DNA of 64,000 nt. Source: Spirulina sp034932185 (lineage in GTDB: Bacteria > Cyanobacteriota > Cyanobacteriia > Cyanobacteriales > Spirulinaceae). Shown here one piece after another: positions 42,488-49,909 of the stretch (within the stretch, counting starts at the first letter, position 1; every line of letters starts with the position of its first letter). Under the pieces are notes generated by a model, which was not told the origin of the DNA, did no database searches, and saw only the letters and a list, made by a program, of their open reading frames with translations. Where the stretch lies: contig NZ_JAYGHW010000090.1 in NCBI RefSeq assembly GCF_034932185.1, forward strand, positions 132,709 to 196,708. The letters are read 5' to 3'. Made by a program: the position numbers and the translations under genes.

Positions 42488-43746
42488 AAAAGGCGAAGAT
42501 TTTTTATTTTACGTTGCAGGATGAGCAAACCAAAGAGGAAAAGCTTGAATGGTTTGAACGGACAAGGTTTGAAGATATTCCGTTTGACCACATTACGCCG
42601 GATCAGAAGGCGAATTGGATTAATTTAACGGATAATGATTTTGATGAGCTTTTACCGTTGATTGATAAGCAAGTTAAATCGGGGAAATCTGAGGAGGCAA
42701 TTTTTCAGCTTTTCTCATCAGGTGTCAAAACTCAACGCGATGAATGGGTTTATGATTTTTCAAAAGATGCTTTAATTGAGCGAATGAAATATTTTGTCGA
42801 GGTTTATCAAAGCAATCTCGGAAATAGCACGAAAGAAAAACTAGATATCAAGTGGGATGACGACTTAGTTAAATATTTAAAAAGGGGAATCAAAATATAT
42901 TTTGATTGTTCATGTATTGTAAGATCACAATATCGACCATTTAGTAAACGCTTTATTTATTTCAATAAATATTTAAACGCGAGAACTTATCAATGGTTTG
43001 ATATTTTTCATGTAGAAAAATTTAACATTTCAATCGCCATCAATGTGGGAAATCCTGACTTTGCTTGTTTAGGCTCAGACCTTATATTTGACTTAGCAAG
43101 TCTAAAATTTGGGAATGGAACTACTCAATGCCTCCCCCTTTACCGTTACGACAAAAACAGCAACCGGATCGACAACATCACCGATTGGGGCCTAAACCAA
43201 ATTCAAACCCACTACAACGACCCCACGATCACCAAAGAAAACATCTTTCACTACACCTACGCCATCCTCCACCATCCCACCTACCGCACCAAATACGAAC
43301 TCAACCTCAAACGCGAATTTCCCCGCCTCCCCCTCTACCCCAACTTCCATCAATGGACAACCTGGGGCCAAACCCTCATGGAACTACACCTCAACTACGA
43401 AACCACCCAACCCCACCCCCTCCCCCAAATCCAAACCGCCACCAAACCCAACCCCAAACCCAAACTCAAAGCCGACAAAACCACCCACATCATTACAATT
43501 GATGAAAACACCCAACTCCACAACATCCCCCCCCTCGCCTGGGCCTACAAACTCGGCAACCGCTCCGCCCTCGAATGGATCCTCGATCAATACAAAGAAA
43601 AGAAACCCAAAGACCCCACCATCGCCCAACTCTTCAACACCTACAAATTCTCCGACTACAAAACCCAAGTTATTGACCTCCTCCAGCGCGTCTGCACCGT
43701 CAGCCTCCGCACCATGGAAATCATCCAAACCATGCCCACCGAATAA
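42484..43746 (+). CDS. Type ISP/IIG restriction-modification enzyme, C-terminal part (target recognition)
   Basis: 420 residues starting KKAKIFYFTLQDEQTKEEKL, which resumes where the N-half ended. It carries the segments usual for the C-terminal half of type ISP enzymes: FEDIPFDHITPDQKANWINL, the RSQYRPFSKRFIYFN recognition-domain region, and IFHYTYAILHHPTYRTKY. No methyltransferase or nuclease motif is present. ATG 42484 is in the overlap with the PIN stop. Base use changes sharply near 43.12 kb, from AT-rich to extremely C-rich. Whether the halves assemble is inferred. Confidence 0.8.
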   Translation: MKKAKIFYFTLQDEQTKEEKLEWFERTRFEDIPFDHITPDQKANWINLTDNDFDELLPLIDKQVKSGKSEEAIFQLFSSGVKTQRDEWVYDFSKDALIERMKYFVEVYQSNLGNSTKEKLDIKWDDDLVKYLKRGIKIYFDCSCIVRSQYRPFSKRFIYFNKYLNARTYQWFDIFHVEKFNISIAINVGNPDFACLGSDLIFDLASLKFGNGTTQCLPLYRYDKNSNRIDNITDWGLNQIQTHYNDPTITKENIFHYTYAILHHPTYRTKYELNLKREFPRLPLYPNFHQWTTWGQTLMELHLNYETTQPHPLPQIQTATKPNPKPKLKADKTTHIITIDENTQLHNIPPLAWAYKLGNRSALEWILDQYKEKKPKDPTIAQLFNTYKFSDYKTQVIDLLQRVCTVSLRTMEIIQTMPTE

Positions 43747-43758
43747 CCCCCAAAACCC

Positions 43759-43983
43759 ATGAACCTCGAAACCGAACTTTTCCGAATCTTTACCAAACTC
43801 CCCGAACCCTTAAAACAAGAAATCTTAAACCATGCCCGCCAACTCCTAGAAAACCACTCAAAATCTAACCCCGTCGATGGTCATCAAAAAAAACGCAGAT
43901 CGGGCATACTTAAAGGCACATTTGTTTTACCCTTACCCGACGACTTCGACGATCCCCTCGAAGACTTTGAGGAGTATATGTAA
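43759..43983 (+). CDS. Second, orphan antitoxin (DUF2281-like)
   Basis: 74 residues, paralogous to the antitoxin at 41844. The last 23 residues are identical in protein (ending LPLPDDFDDPLEDFEEYM) but differ at many synonymous bases, and the N-terminal helix KLPEPLKQEILNHARQLLE is similar. No toxin follows: at the stop the sequence is TAATAAC instead of TAATGAG. It may neutralise the PIN toxin in trans or be a remnant. It lies 12 bp after the RM C-half. Confidence 0.75.
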   Translation: MNLETELFRIFTKLPEPLKQEILNHARQLLENHSKSNPVDGHQKKRRSGILKGTFVLPLPDDFDDPLEDFEEYM

Positions 43984-44034
43984 TAACACCTAAAGTCCGC
44001 CCGCAAAACCCACCAACTTCCCAAATAATCCCCC

Positions 44035-45099
44035 ATGCTTAAATCACTCACAATTGAAAACTTTCGCTGCTTCCAAAACTTCGAGCTTCAACAACTGGGT
44101 CAAATTAACCTACTCGTCGGCAAAAATAACAGCGGCAAAACCTCCATCCTTGAAGCCATTCAACTGCTTAAATCTCGATCCAACCTCGAACCACTCCGGC
44201 AAATTATGCTCAACCGTGGCGAATATATCCTAAATGAGCGACGAAACAACCGTCGAGAATTAGATATTCGCCATCTTTTTCATGGTCATCAAATCCATAA
44301 AAATAGCTATTTTTCAATATCCGCTAATAGTCAGGATCAGCAAGAAGCTATTCATTTTCTTGTAGAATCATCACCACAACTTAACTTATTTGAAGAATTT
44401 CAAGATTTAATTTTATCCATTGATTGGCTAGGAAGCCAACACCATTTTGAAATACCATTAACCTCCACAAGCTTACCCCTTAAACACTTTAGAGAAATCG
44501 ATCCAAACCTTCAGCAATTGAATACCATTATCCAGTGGCTAACATCCTCCACATTGACAACCGAAAAAATGGTCGAATTTTTCAATGATATTGTTTTGAC
44601 TCCTGAAGAAACAATCATCACAGCAGCATTACAGATTGTTGAGCCGAACATTGATAGAATTGCATCTCTTGTTTCTGCAAATCCAGATCAATCTGGTTTA
44701 ACCACTCGTTTTGTTGCTAAACTCAAAGATAGTGATGAACGCATTCCCATCGGTAGCATGGGAGATGGGATCTGGCGAATGCTAGGACTCACATTAGCCA
44801 TGGTTAATGCTCGAAATGGCGTTCTATTGGTAGATGAAATTGATACTGGATTGCACTATAGTACAATGTCGGATATGTGGCGATTAATGAGCGAAACTGC
44901 TAAACGCCTCAATGTTCAAGTTTTCGCTACAACCCATAACAATGATTGCTGGCGAAGCCTTGCCACCATTGCTGATCATGAAAAATCCACTGAGTCTAAC
45001 ATTATCATTCACCGCATTGAAAAGGAAAAAAATCACAGCGTTGTCTTTACCGAAAAACAGATCATTATTGCTACTGAACATGATATTGAGGTGCGCTAA
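44035..45099 (+). CDS. OLD-like AAA ATPase of an ATPase/TOPRIM pair
   Basis: 354 residues. Strand LKSLTIENFRCFQNFEL, Walker A VGKNNSGKTS (about 28-37), Walker B LLVDEIDTGLH and sensor His in FATTHNNDC make it an AAA_15/AAA_21 ATPase like those of OLD, Gabija GajA and PARIS AriA. No nuclease domain is fused; the TOPRIM domain is the next gene. The stop is immediately followed by the ATG of that gene, so the pair is one translational unit. Confidence 0.85.
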   Translation: MLKSLTIENFRCFQNFELQQLGQINLLVGKNNSGKTSILEAIQLLKSRSNLEPLRQIMLNRGEYILNERRNNRRELDIRHLFHGHQIHKNSYFSISANSQDQQEAIHFLVESSPQLNLFEEFQDLILSIDWLGSQHHFEIPLTSTSLPLKHFREIDPNLQQLNTIIQWLTSSTLTTEKMVEFFNDIVLTPEETIITAALQIVEPNIDRIASLVSANPDQSGLTTRFVAKLKDSDERIPIGSMGDGIWRMLGLTLAMVNARNGVLLVDEIDTGLHYSTMSDMWRLMSETAKRLNVQVFATTHNNDCWRSLATIADHEKSTESNIIIHRIEKEKNHSVVFTEKQIIIATEHDIEVR

Positions 45100-45768
45100 A
45101 TGATCAACAAAAACCACTCTAAAATCCTGCTTGTCGAGGGAGTAGAAGATCTTCGCATTATTCCCAAATTGATCGAAGCCAATGGTGTGCCGTGGGTAAA
45201 AGCAAAACAACCCGTCGTTTTCATTGATCCCTGCAACGGTTATGATAATTTAGTGAATCCAGACCTGATTGCTACCTGGTTACAAGCTTCTGGACTTTTG
45301 GCATTAGGGATCATCATTGATGCTGATGAGAACCCCGAAGAACGCTGGCAAAGTATTAGAAATGCAAGCTTAAATAATATTCCAGATTTACCCAAATCTT
45401 TACCAGAAGAAGGCTTGATTCACATAACTGCTCAAGGCATTCGTTTTGGAATTTGGATGATGCCCGATAACAAAATATGCGGGATGCTAGAAACCTTCAT
45501 CGCTTATATGATTCCCTCCACAGCCGAAGAACTGTGGCAATTTGCCCAAACTGTAACCCGTGAAGCCCAAACAAAAGGAGCGAAATTTAAAGCAGTGCAT
45601 GAGGATAAAGCCAAAATTTACAGTTGGTTGGCTTGGCAAAATCCCCCAGGGCGGCAACTCCATCAAGCTATCAAACAGCGCATCCTCACGCCGCAAAATC
45701 CTGATGCTCAAAAATTTGTGACTTGGTTTAAAAAACTTTATCAACTAGAAAATGAGTCATCGCATTAA
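45100..45768 (+). CDS. TOPRIM-fold DUF3226 nuclease-like protein
   Basis: 222 residues. TOPRIM core: LLVEGVEDLR (Glu 13) and IIIDADENPEERW (Asp 74, Asp 76), with FGIWMMPDNKICGMLETF in the middle as usual for DUF3226. TOPRIM partners of OLD-type ATPases cut nucleic acid when the ATPase senses phage. Together with the preceding gene this resembles a split OLD or PARIS-like system, though PARIS uses a DUF4435 partner, so the type differs. A repeat element starts 8 bp after the stop. Confidence 0.82.
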   Translation: MINKNHSKILLVEGVEDLRIIPKLIEANGVPWVKAKQPVVFIDPCNGYDNLVNPDLIATWLQASGLLALGIIIDADENPEERWQSIRNASLNNIPDLPKSLPEEGLIHITAQGIRFGIWMMPDNKICGMLETFIAYMIPSTAEELWQFAQTVTREAQTKGAKFKAVHEDKAKIYSWLAWQNPPGRQLHQAIKQRILTPQNPDAQKFVTWFKKLYQLENESSH

Positions 45769-45775
45769 TTGGCAT

Positions 45776-45825
45776 GGGGGCGAAAAATTTTTGTGCCTCC
45801 GGCAGGCTTACGCCAACGCCTCTAC
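45776..45825. repeat. Composite dispersed repeat, copy A
   Basis: GGGGGCGAAAAATTTTTGTG continues through CCTCCGGCAGGCTTACGCCA to ACGCCTCTAC. It is nearly identical, in reverse orientation, to the element at 49817. The left half is the palindrome core and the right half is an inserted block. Confidence 0.85.
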
Positions 45826-45946
45826 ACAGATCAACGCTACCCCGAAAGTCTATTCGCAGCATGACAAAAACCAACAGCATCACAACTGACGCACCCCATC
45901 CCCCCCTTGGGTATGATGGGAATATGCCGAAATTACCCATCCTCCT

Positions 45947-46213
45947 ATGCCTTGGTTTGTCAAAATTGAACAGGGAATCGTCGATCGCCCCACCTTCGAT
46001 CAATACGTTCCCGCCCATCGCGCCTACGTTGAGCAGTTAATCGCCCAAGGCCATCAGGCCAAAACCGGCTACTGGGCAGAATACGGGGGGGGAATGCTCC
46101 TGTTTTGGGCTAAATCCCGCGCTGAAGCAGAGGCGATCGCCGCCCAAGACCCCCTGATCCTCCATCAATGCGTTCGCTACGAACTCCATGAATGGCGACT
46201 TGTGGTTGCCTAA
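45947..46213 (+). CDS. YciI-like protein
   Basis: 88 residues with the dimeric alpha-beta ferredoxin-like pattern of YciI proteins: FVKIEQGIVDRPTFDQYVPA, then HRAYVEQLIAQGH, and the second strand set YGGGMLLFWAKSRAEAEAIA. The His in HRAYVEQL is the conserved YciI residue. Enzymatic role is uncertain. It lies downstream of the defence cassette but has HIP1 sites, so it is a resident gene. Confidence 0.75.
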   Translation: MPWFVKIEQGIVDRPTFDQYVPAHRAYVEQLIAQGHQAKTGYWAEYGGGMLLFWAKSRAEAEAIAAQDPLILHQCVRYELHEWRLVVA

Positions 46214-46349
46214 ACCCCCCTAGATGTGCAGAGCGAGCCATTTCAGTTTTGACTGAATGTAAAATGATCTTAAAAGCCCTTTAAAATCGGGGATGATCGC
46301 CTCACAATAGGGTTTAATCGGCCAAGCCTTCACCTCATATAGGAGTTCC

Positions 46350-46670
46350 ATGGATAACGAACAACAAGTCTACCGGATGCGATGCACCCTCACCTTTGGT
46401 GATATTTATGGCCAAATTATTATTTGGCTCATTGTCATTTTTATCTCCCTGGCCACCACCCTCGCCATCTGGAGCAGTACCCGCCAAGCCTATGCCTTTC
46501 TAACCATGGGGATTATTGTGGTGCTGTCGTTGCCCTTTTTGGTGTTCGCCTTCGTCACCACCCTCTTAAATCACATCGAATTTGTGCCTTTAGAAGAAGA
46601 AGCAAATACGAACCAACTCTCCCTCAATACACCCCGTCCCGCCAGCCAAAAACCCGCAACCGCCAGTTAG
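46350..46670 (+). CDS. Small two-helix membrane protein
   Basis: 106 residues not recognised by family name. Two hydrophobic stretches (IIIWLIVIFISLATTLAIW and FLTMGIIVVLSLPFLVFAFV) sit between a short polar N-terminus and a Pro/Thr-rich C-terminal tail. The tail is likely cytoplasmic. A terminator-like hairpin follows at 46703. Confidence 0.55.
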   Translation: MDNEQQVYRMRCTLTFGDIYGQIIIWLIVIFISLATTLAIWSSTRQAYAFLTMGIIVVLSLPFLVFAFVTTLLNHIEFVPLEEEANTNQLSLNTPRPASQKPATAS

Positions 46671-46702
46671 CCCCCATGCCTCGCTTAAACCCCTAAAAAA
46701 TG

Positions 46703-46719
46703 GGGAGCCAACGGCTCCC
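46703..46719. terminator. Hairpin between convergent genes
   Basis: GGGAGCC and GGCTCCC surround AAC. It lies between the 2TM gene and the convergent comFB-like gene. A run of six A before it serves as a T-run on the minus strand, so it fits a terminator for the latter better. Confidence 0.65.
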
Positions 46720-46739
46720 TATCTTAACCCTTGAGGATT

Positions 46740-47099
46740 CTATAAGAGTTTTTTCCCGTAGACACGGTGGGGAGATTGGGCAATTTGATTCTGAGCAGGT
46801 TCTGAGATTTGGGGTGAGTGACTTTTTTCCAGGACACAATAAATCCCCTGATAAATCAGTGCTTCTCGTTGGAGTTTTCGTTGGGCGGATTCGTGGGTAA
46901 TGGGCGAAAAACCCAAAGGTTCATTCTCTTCACAAACAGCGTAGAGATTGGGAATCCGGCTTAAAACGTAAGCGAGGAGATCCGGGATTAAATTACAGGA
47001 TCGAAAGCGTTCTTGGACAGGTTTGGGCTGCTCGGCAAGAATATACTCAATATCATCTTGCACCAACAGGTGAGTCCTATTGACCAAGGTTTTTCCCAT
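46740..47099 (-). CDS. ComFB family protein
   Basis: 119 residues. LIPDLLAYVLSRIPNLYAVCEE is the ComFB core (helical, small, with a conserved L-x-R-x-P-x-LYA). Cyanobacterial ComFB proteins bind c-di-nucleotides and affect natural competence and motility. GGAGG about 10 bp before the ATG is a strong ribosome site; TATAAT at 47154-47159 and a CRP-like palindrome at 47208 lie upstream. It is followed by a terminator-like hairpin. Confidence 0.78.
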   Translation of the reverse strand: MGKTLVNRTHLLVQDDIEYILAEQPKPVQERFRSCNLIPDLLAYVLSRIPNLYAVCEENEPLGFSPITHESAQRKLQREALIYQGIYCVLEKSHSPQISEPAQNQIAQSPHRVYGKKLL

Positions 47100-47153
47100 T
47101 ACGTTTTTCCTCCAGACCGGAAATAGTCTGAATTACAGCATCATTAACTGAGT

Positions 47154-47159
47154 ATTATA
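47154..47159 (-). promoter_or_regulatory. Putative -10 box of comFB-like gene
   Basis: On the minus strand the hexamer is TATAAT, 55 bp before the ATG. No good -35 box is visible, which would fit activator dependence. Confidence 0.5.
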
Positions 47160-47160
47160 G

Positions 47161-47179
47161 GGGGAAGGGGGCCTTCCCC
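47161..47179. other. Hairpin upstream of the comFB-like promoter
   Basis: GGGGAAGG and CCTTCCCC surround GGG. It could end transcription from the upstream minus-strand gene, but lacks a T-run. Confidence 0.45.
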
Positions 47180-47207
47180 ACAGGCAGAAATTGCGGAAAA
47201 ATGTTGG

Positions 47208-47223
47208 CGTGATCTTTATCACA
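47208..47223. promoter_or_regulatory. CRP-like operator
   Basis: CGTGATCTTTATCACA fits the CRP consensus TGTGA-N6-TCACA with one mismatch. Its centre is about 68 bp upstream of the start predicted from the -10 box of the comFB-like gene, a class I activator distance. SyCRP1-type regulators in cyanobacteria use such sites. Confidence 0.6.
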
Positions 47224-47252
47224 AAGACACTTTTCAAAGTGAGTATTTATGC

Positions 47253-47768
47253 TTATCGAATATTATTGGTTGCCAGGGGCCGGGGGGCCGGCGGGGCAGG
47301 GCGTTGGCTGCGGCGAAGACTCTGGCGGGCCATAGCGATAGTTTGAGGAAAAACGCCGACAATATTACCTAATACTTCGTCGGGAATTTCGGCGATCGCC
47401 CGCCCCCCAAAATATTGCTGCATCATCACCACAATCCGCCGCCCCCGCTTGAGCGGAACGGGACAATCCACCGCCTTGCGCGTCGCTTCAATCCACTGAC
47501 TCCGGGCATGAAACGCTTGATACTTGCGCTGGAAATTTTCAGGATAGGTGAGGGCCACATTCCCCAACGGGATTAAACGCGCACAGTCCAAATCCACCAC
47601 CCCCCCCACCAGCGCACCGGGGCCCACCACTTCCGCATAATGAGGATGGCAAATAATCATGCCATTGCCCTTCCTTGCCTTGACATAAAAAACTTGACCG
47701 CTCCGCAGTTGGTTGAGAACCTGTGTCGGGCGAAAGAGGGGGTTAGGGGTAAGTGCTCGCTGTAACAT
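47253..47768 (-). CDS. Conserved hypothetical protein
   Basis: 171 residues not recognised. Sequence includes a Gly-rich turn (VVGPGALVGGVVDLDC), a basic C-terminal half (MARQSLRRSQRPAPPAP) and a helix IAEIPDEVLGNIVGVFPQTI. No signal peptide or membrane segment is apparent. It is 153 bp upstream of the comFB-like gene on the same strand; the CRP-like site lies between them. Confidence 0.45.
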   Translation of the reverse strand: MLQRALTPNPLFRPTQVLNQLRSGQVFYVKARKGNGMIICHPHYAEVVGPGALVGGVVDLDCARLIPLGNVALTYPENFQRKYQAFHARSQWIEATRKAVDCPVPLKRGRRIVVMMQQYFGGRAIAEIPDEVLGNIVGVFPQTIAMARQSLRRSQRPAPPAPRPLATNNIR

Positions 47769-48076
47769 GATTCGTGGGGGGGAGCAGGAAGATTTTGTGA
47801 ACTTTGTTAAAAAATCCTAACAACTCTATTTTAAAAGCTCTCACCAAAAAAAAAGACCGCAAATTTGGCGATTTTCTGAAAAAGAGCCGGTAGCAAAAAG
47901 CACATCGGCTCTCCGCATATTTAGGGAGAAAAATTCAGACAATGGGCAGATGCAAAGATGTATCGTTGACATCAATGTGATTTTAACCCAACTCCCCCCC
48001 ACTGTCAGCAGTCTTGTCGAAGAGGGAAGGATCAGGGGATGATGGGACTATTGCGCTCAAAGATAGACTCAAGCTT
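47769..48076. other. Intergenic region upstream of RNase Z
   Basis: This 308-bp spacer lies between divergent genes. It contains an inverted repeat AGAGCCG/CGGCTCT (47883-47912) around 16 bp. A TTG at 48014 opens the RNase Z frame but is not taken as the start. No other coding signal is seen. Confidence 0.5.
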
Positions 48077-49024
48077 GTGGATGTAACCTTTTTAGGAACC
48101 AGTTCCGGTGTGCCGACGCGATCGCGCAATGTTTCTAGCGTTGCCGTTCGTCTGCCCCAACGGGCCGAGGTGTGGCTCTTTGACTGTGGCGAAGGCACAC
48201 AGCACCAACTCCTGCGCAGCGATATCCGCCCCTCCCAAATCCGCCGCATCTTCATCACCCATATGCATGGGGATCACATCTATGGCCTGATGGGTTTAAT
48301 CGCCAGTTGTGGCCTGGCCGGTACGGGCCAAACCATCGACATTTACGGCCCCCCCGGTTTAAAGGACTACATTGCCACCGCCAGCAAATATTCCTATATG
48401 GATATTGGCCGGCGGGTGAATGTCCATCCAGTTACACCAGGGCTAGTTTATGAAGATGCAGAATTTCAAGTCACCTGCGCTCTGTTAACCCATCGTATCC
48501 CTGCCCACGGCTACCGACTGGCGGAAAAAGACCGCCCGGGCCGGTTTCGGGTTGAGGAGGCCACCGCCCTCGGCATTCCCCCCGGCCCCCTCTACGGCGC
48601 ATTAAAACAGGGCAAAACCGTCACCCTCGAAGATGGCCGCCGGATTAATGGTGCGGATTTGTGTGATCTGCCGGAAACGGGGCGGAGCATGGTCTACTGT
48701 ACTGATACTGTGTTTTGTGACAATGCCGTGGAACTGGCCAAAGGGGCCGATGTGTTGATCCATGAGGCTACCTTTGCCCATGAGGATGCTCAGATGGCCT
48801 TCGATCGCCTCCATTCCACTTCCACCATGGCCGCCCAAGTGGCCTACCTCGCCCAAGTACAGCAATTAATCCTCACCCATTTCAGCCCCCGCTATGCCCC
48901 CGGCAACCCGATTCAATTGGGGGATCTCTTGACCGAAGCCCAAGCAATTTTTCCCAATACATTTCTAGCCAAGGATTTTCTCACCCATAGCATCCCCCGC
49001 CATCGTCTCGCGGCTGAGGCTTAA
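48077..49024 (+). CDS. rnz: Ribonuclease Z (tRNA 3' processing)
   Basis: 315 residues from a GTG start (VDVTFLGTSSGVPTRSRN). It is a metallo-beta-lactamase fold nuclease that cuts tRNA precursors after the discriminator base. The zinc motif H-x-H-x-DH is THMHGDHIYGL, with PGL and AYRL-type loops and the C-terminal HEATFAHEDAQMA and LTHFSPRY metal sites. A longer frame starts at TTG 48014 but its extra 21 residues do not resemble the family. The stop overlaps convergent ccdA by 4 bp. Confidence 0.93.
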   Translation: MDVTFLGTSSGVPTRSRNVSSVAVRLPQRAEVWLFDCGEGTQHQLLRSDIRPSQIRRIFITHMHGDHIYGLMGLIASCGLAGTGQTIDIYGPPGLKDYIATASKYSYMDIGRRVNVHPVTPGLVYEDAEFQVTCALLTHRIPAHGYRLAEKDRPGRFRVEEATALGIPPGPLYGALKQGKTVTLEDGRRINGADLCDLPETGRSMVYCTDTVFCDNAVELAKGADVLIHEATFAHEDAQMAFDRLHSTSTMAAQVAYLAQVQQLILTHFSPRYAPGNPIQLGDLLTEAQAIFPNTFLAKDFLTHSIPRHRLAAEA

Positions 49025-49749
49025 ACCAAACGGGATAACAGCGAAAACACGCCAAAACCAATTAAAACCACACCGCTTACCGGATTAATCCACCCCGACC
49101 ACCGCCGTAAACTGAGCAATTGCTTCACCGTCCCGGTGAACGTTCCCGCTAACACCAACGGCAACACATAACCCAAGGCATAGGCTAACAACAACACTGC
49201 ACCCAGGGCTAAATTTTGCCGACTCCCTACCCAAGCTAATAATGTGGCTAAAACCGGCGTGCTACAGGGAGAGGCTACTAAGCCAAACGTTAGCCCCAAG
49301 AGGTACGATCGCACCCCCGTCGGCAGATGCTCCCCAATCCAAGCCCCCCCGCCCCAATTGGGCCAGCGCAGGGGGATAATTTCCAGTAAATTTAAACCCA
49401 TGAGAATGGCGATCGCACTCACCGCCAAAGGCAACCCCACCCCCACCTGGCCATAAACCCGCCCCAAACCCGCCGCCGCTATCCCCAACCCCGCCAACGT
49501 CGTCGCCAACCCCAGGGCAAACCAAGCCGATTGCACCAACGCCACTCCTCGCCCTTGGGATTCATAGCCGCCAATATAGGCGATCGTAATCGGCAACATG
49601 GAGAGCATACAAGGGGTGAGGCTTGTTAAGAGTCCCGCTAAAAAAATCAGCGACACACTCAAGATCGTGATGTGATCCAATTGGGCTGTGACCAATTGAT
49701 TGGCGTATTGGGAGAGGGTATAAAGCTGAGTTTGGAGGGTTTCCAGCAT
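49021..49749 (-). CDS. ccdA: CcdA-type cytochrome c biogenesis membrane protein
   Basis: 242 residues with about six membrane helices. The two conserved Cys-containing loops are SLTPCMLSMLPI and ASPCSTPVLATLLAW, which carry reducing power from the cytoplasm across the membrane for cytochrome c assembly. Other Ccs genes are not adjacent in this window. Confidence 0.92.
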   Translation of the reverse strand: MLETLQTQLYTLSQYANQLVTAQLDHITILSVSLIFLAGLLTSLTPCMLSMLPITIAYIGGYESQGRGVALVQSAWFALGLATTLAGLGIAAAGLGRVYGQVGVGLPLAVSAIAILMGLNLLEIIPLRWPNWGGGAWIGEHLPTGVRSYLLGLTFGLVASPCSTPVLATLLAWVGSRQNLALGAVLLLAYALGYVLPLVLAGTFTGTVKQLLSLRRWSGWINPVSGVVLIGFGVFSLLSRLV

Positions 49750-49816
49750 GGATAGAGGGGTAAGGGGTAGGAATATCGTAGCTTGGGGAATGGGGAATGG
49801 GTTTAATTCAGGATTC

Positions 49817-49868
49817 CGTAGGGGCGTTGGCGTAAGCCTGCCGGAGGCACAAAAATTTTTCGCCCTCC
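49817..49868. repeat. Composite dispersed repeat, copy B
   Basis: CGTAGGGGCGTTGGCGTAAG continues through CCTGCCGGAGGCACAAAAAT to TTTTCGCCCTCC. It is the reverse complement of the element at 45776 with few differences. Confidence 0.85.
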
Positions 49869-49909
49869 ACCAAATTTTCGCTGTCTAGATCGTGAATTGT
49901 GGCAATTGT

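Noticed and set aside
43128..43762. Long alternative frames in the C-rich part of the RM C-half
   Set aside because: Pro/His/Gln-rich products of skewed composition; the RM frame is continuous and matches its family.
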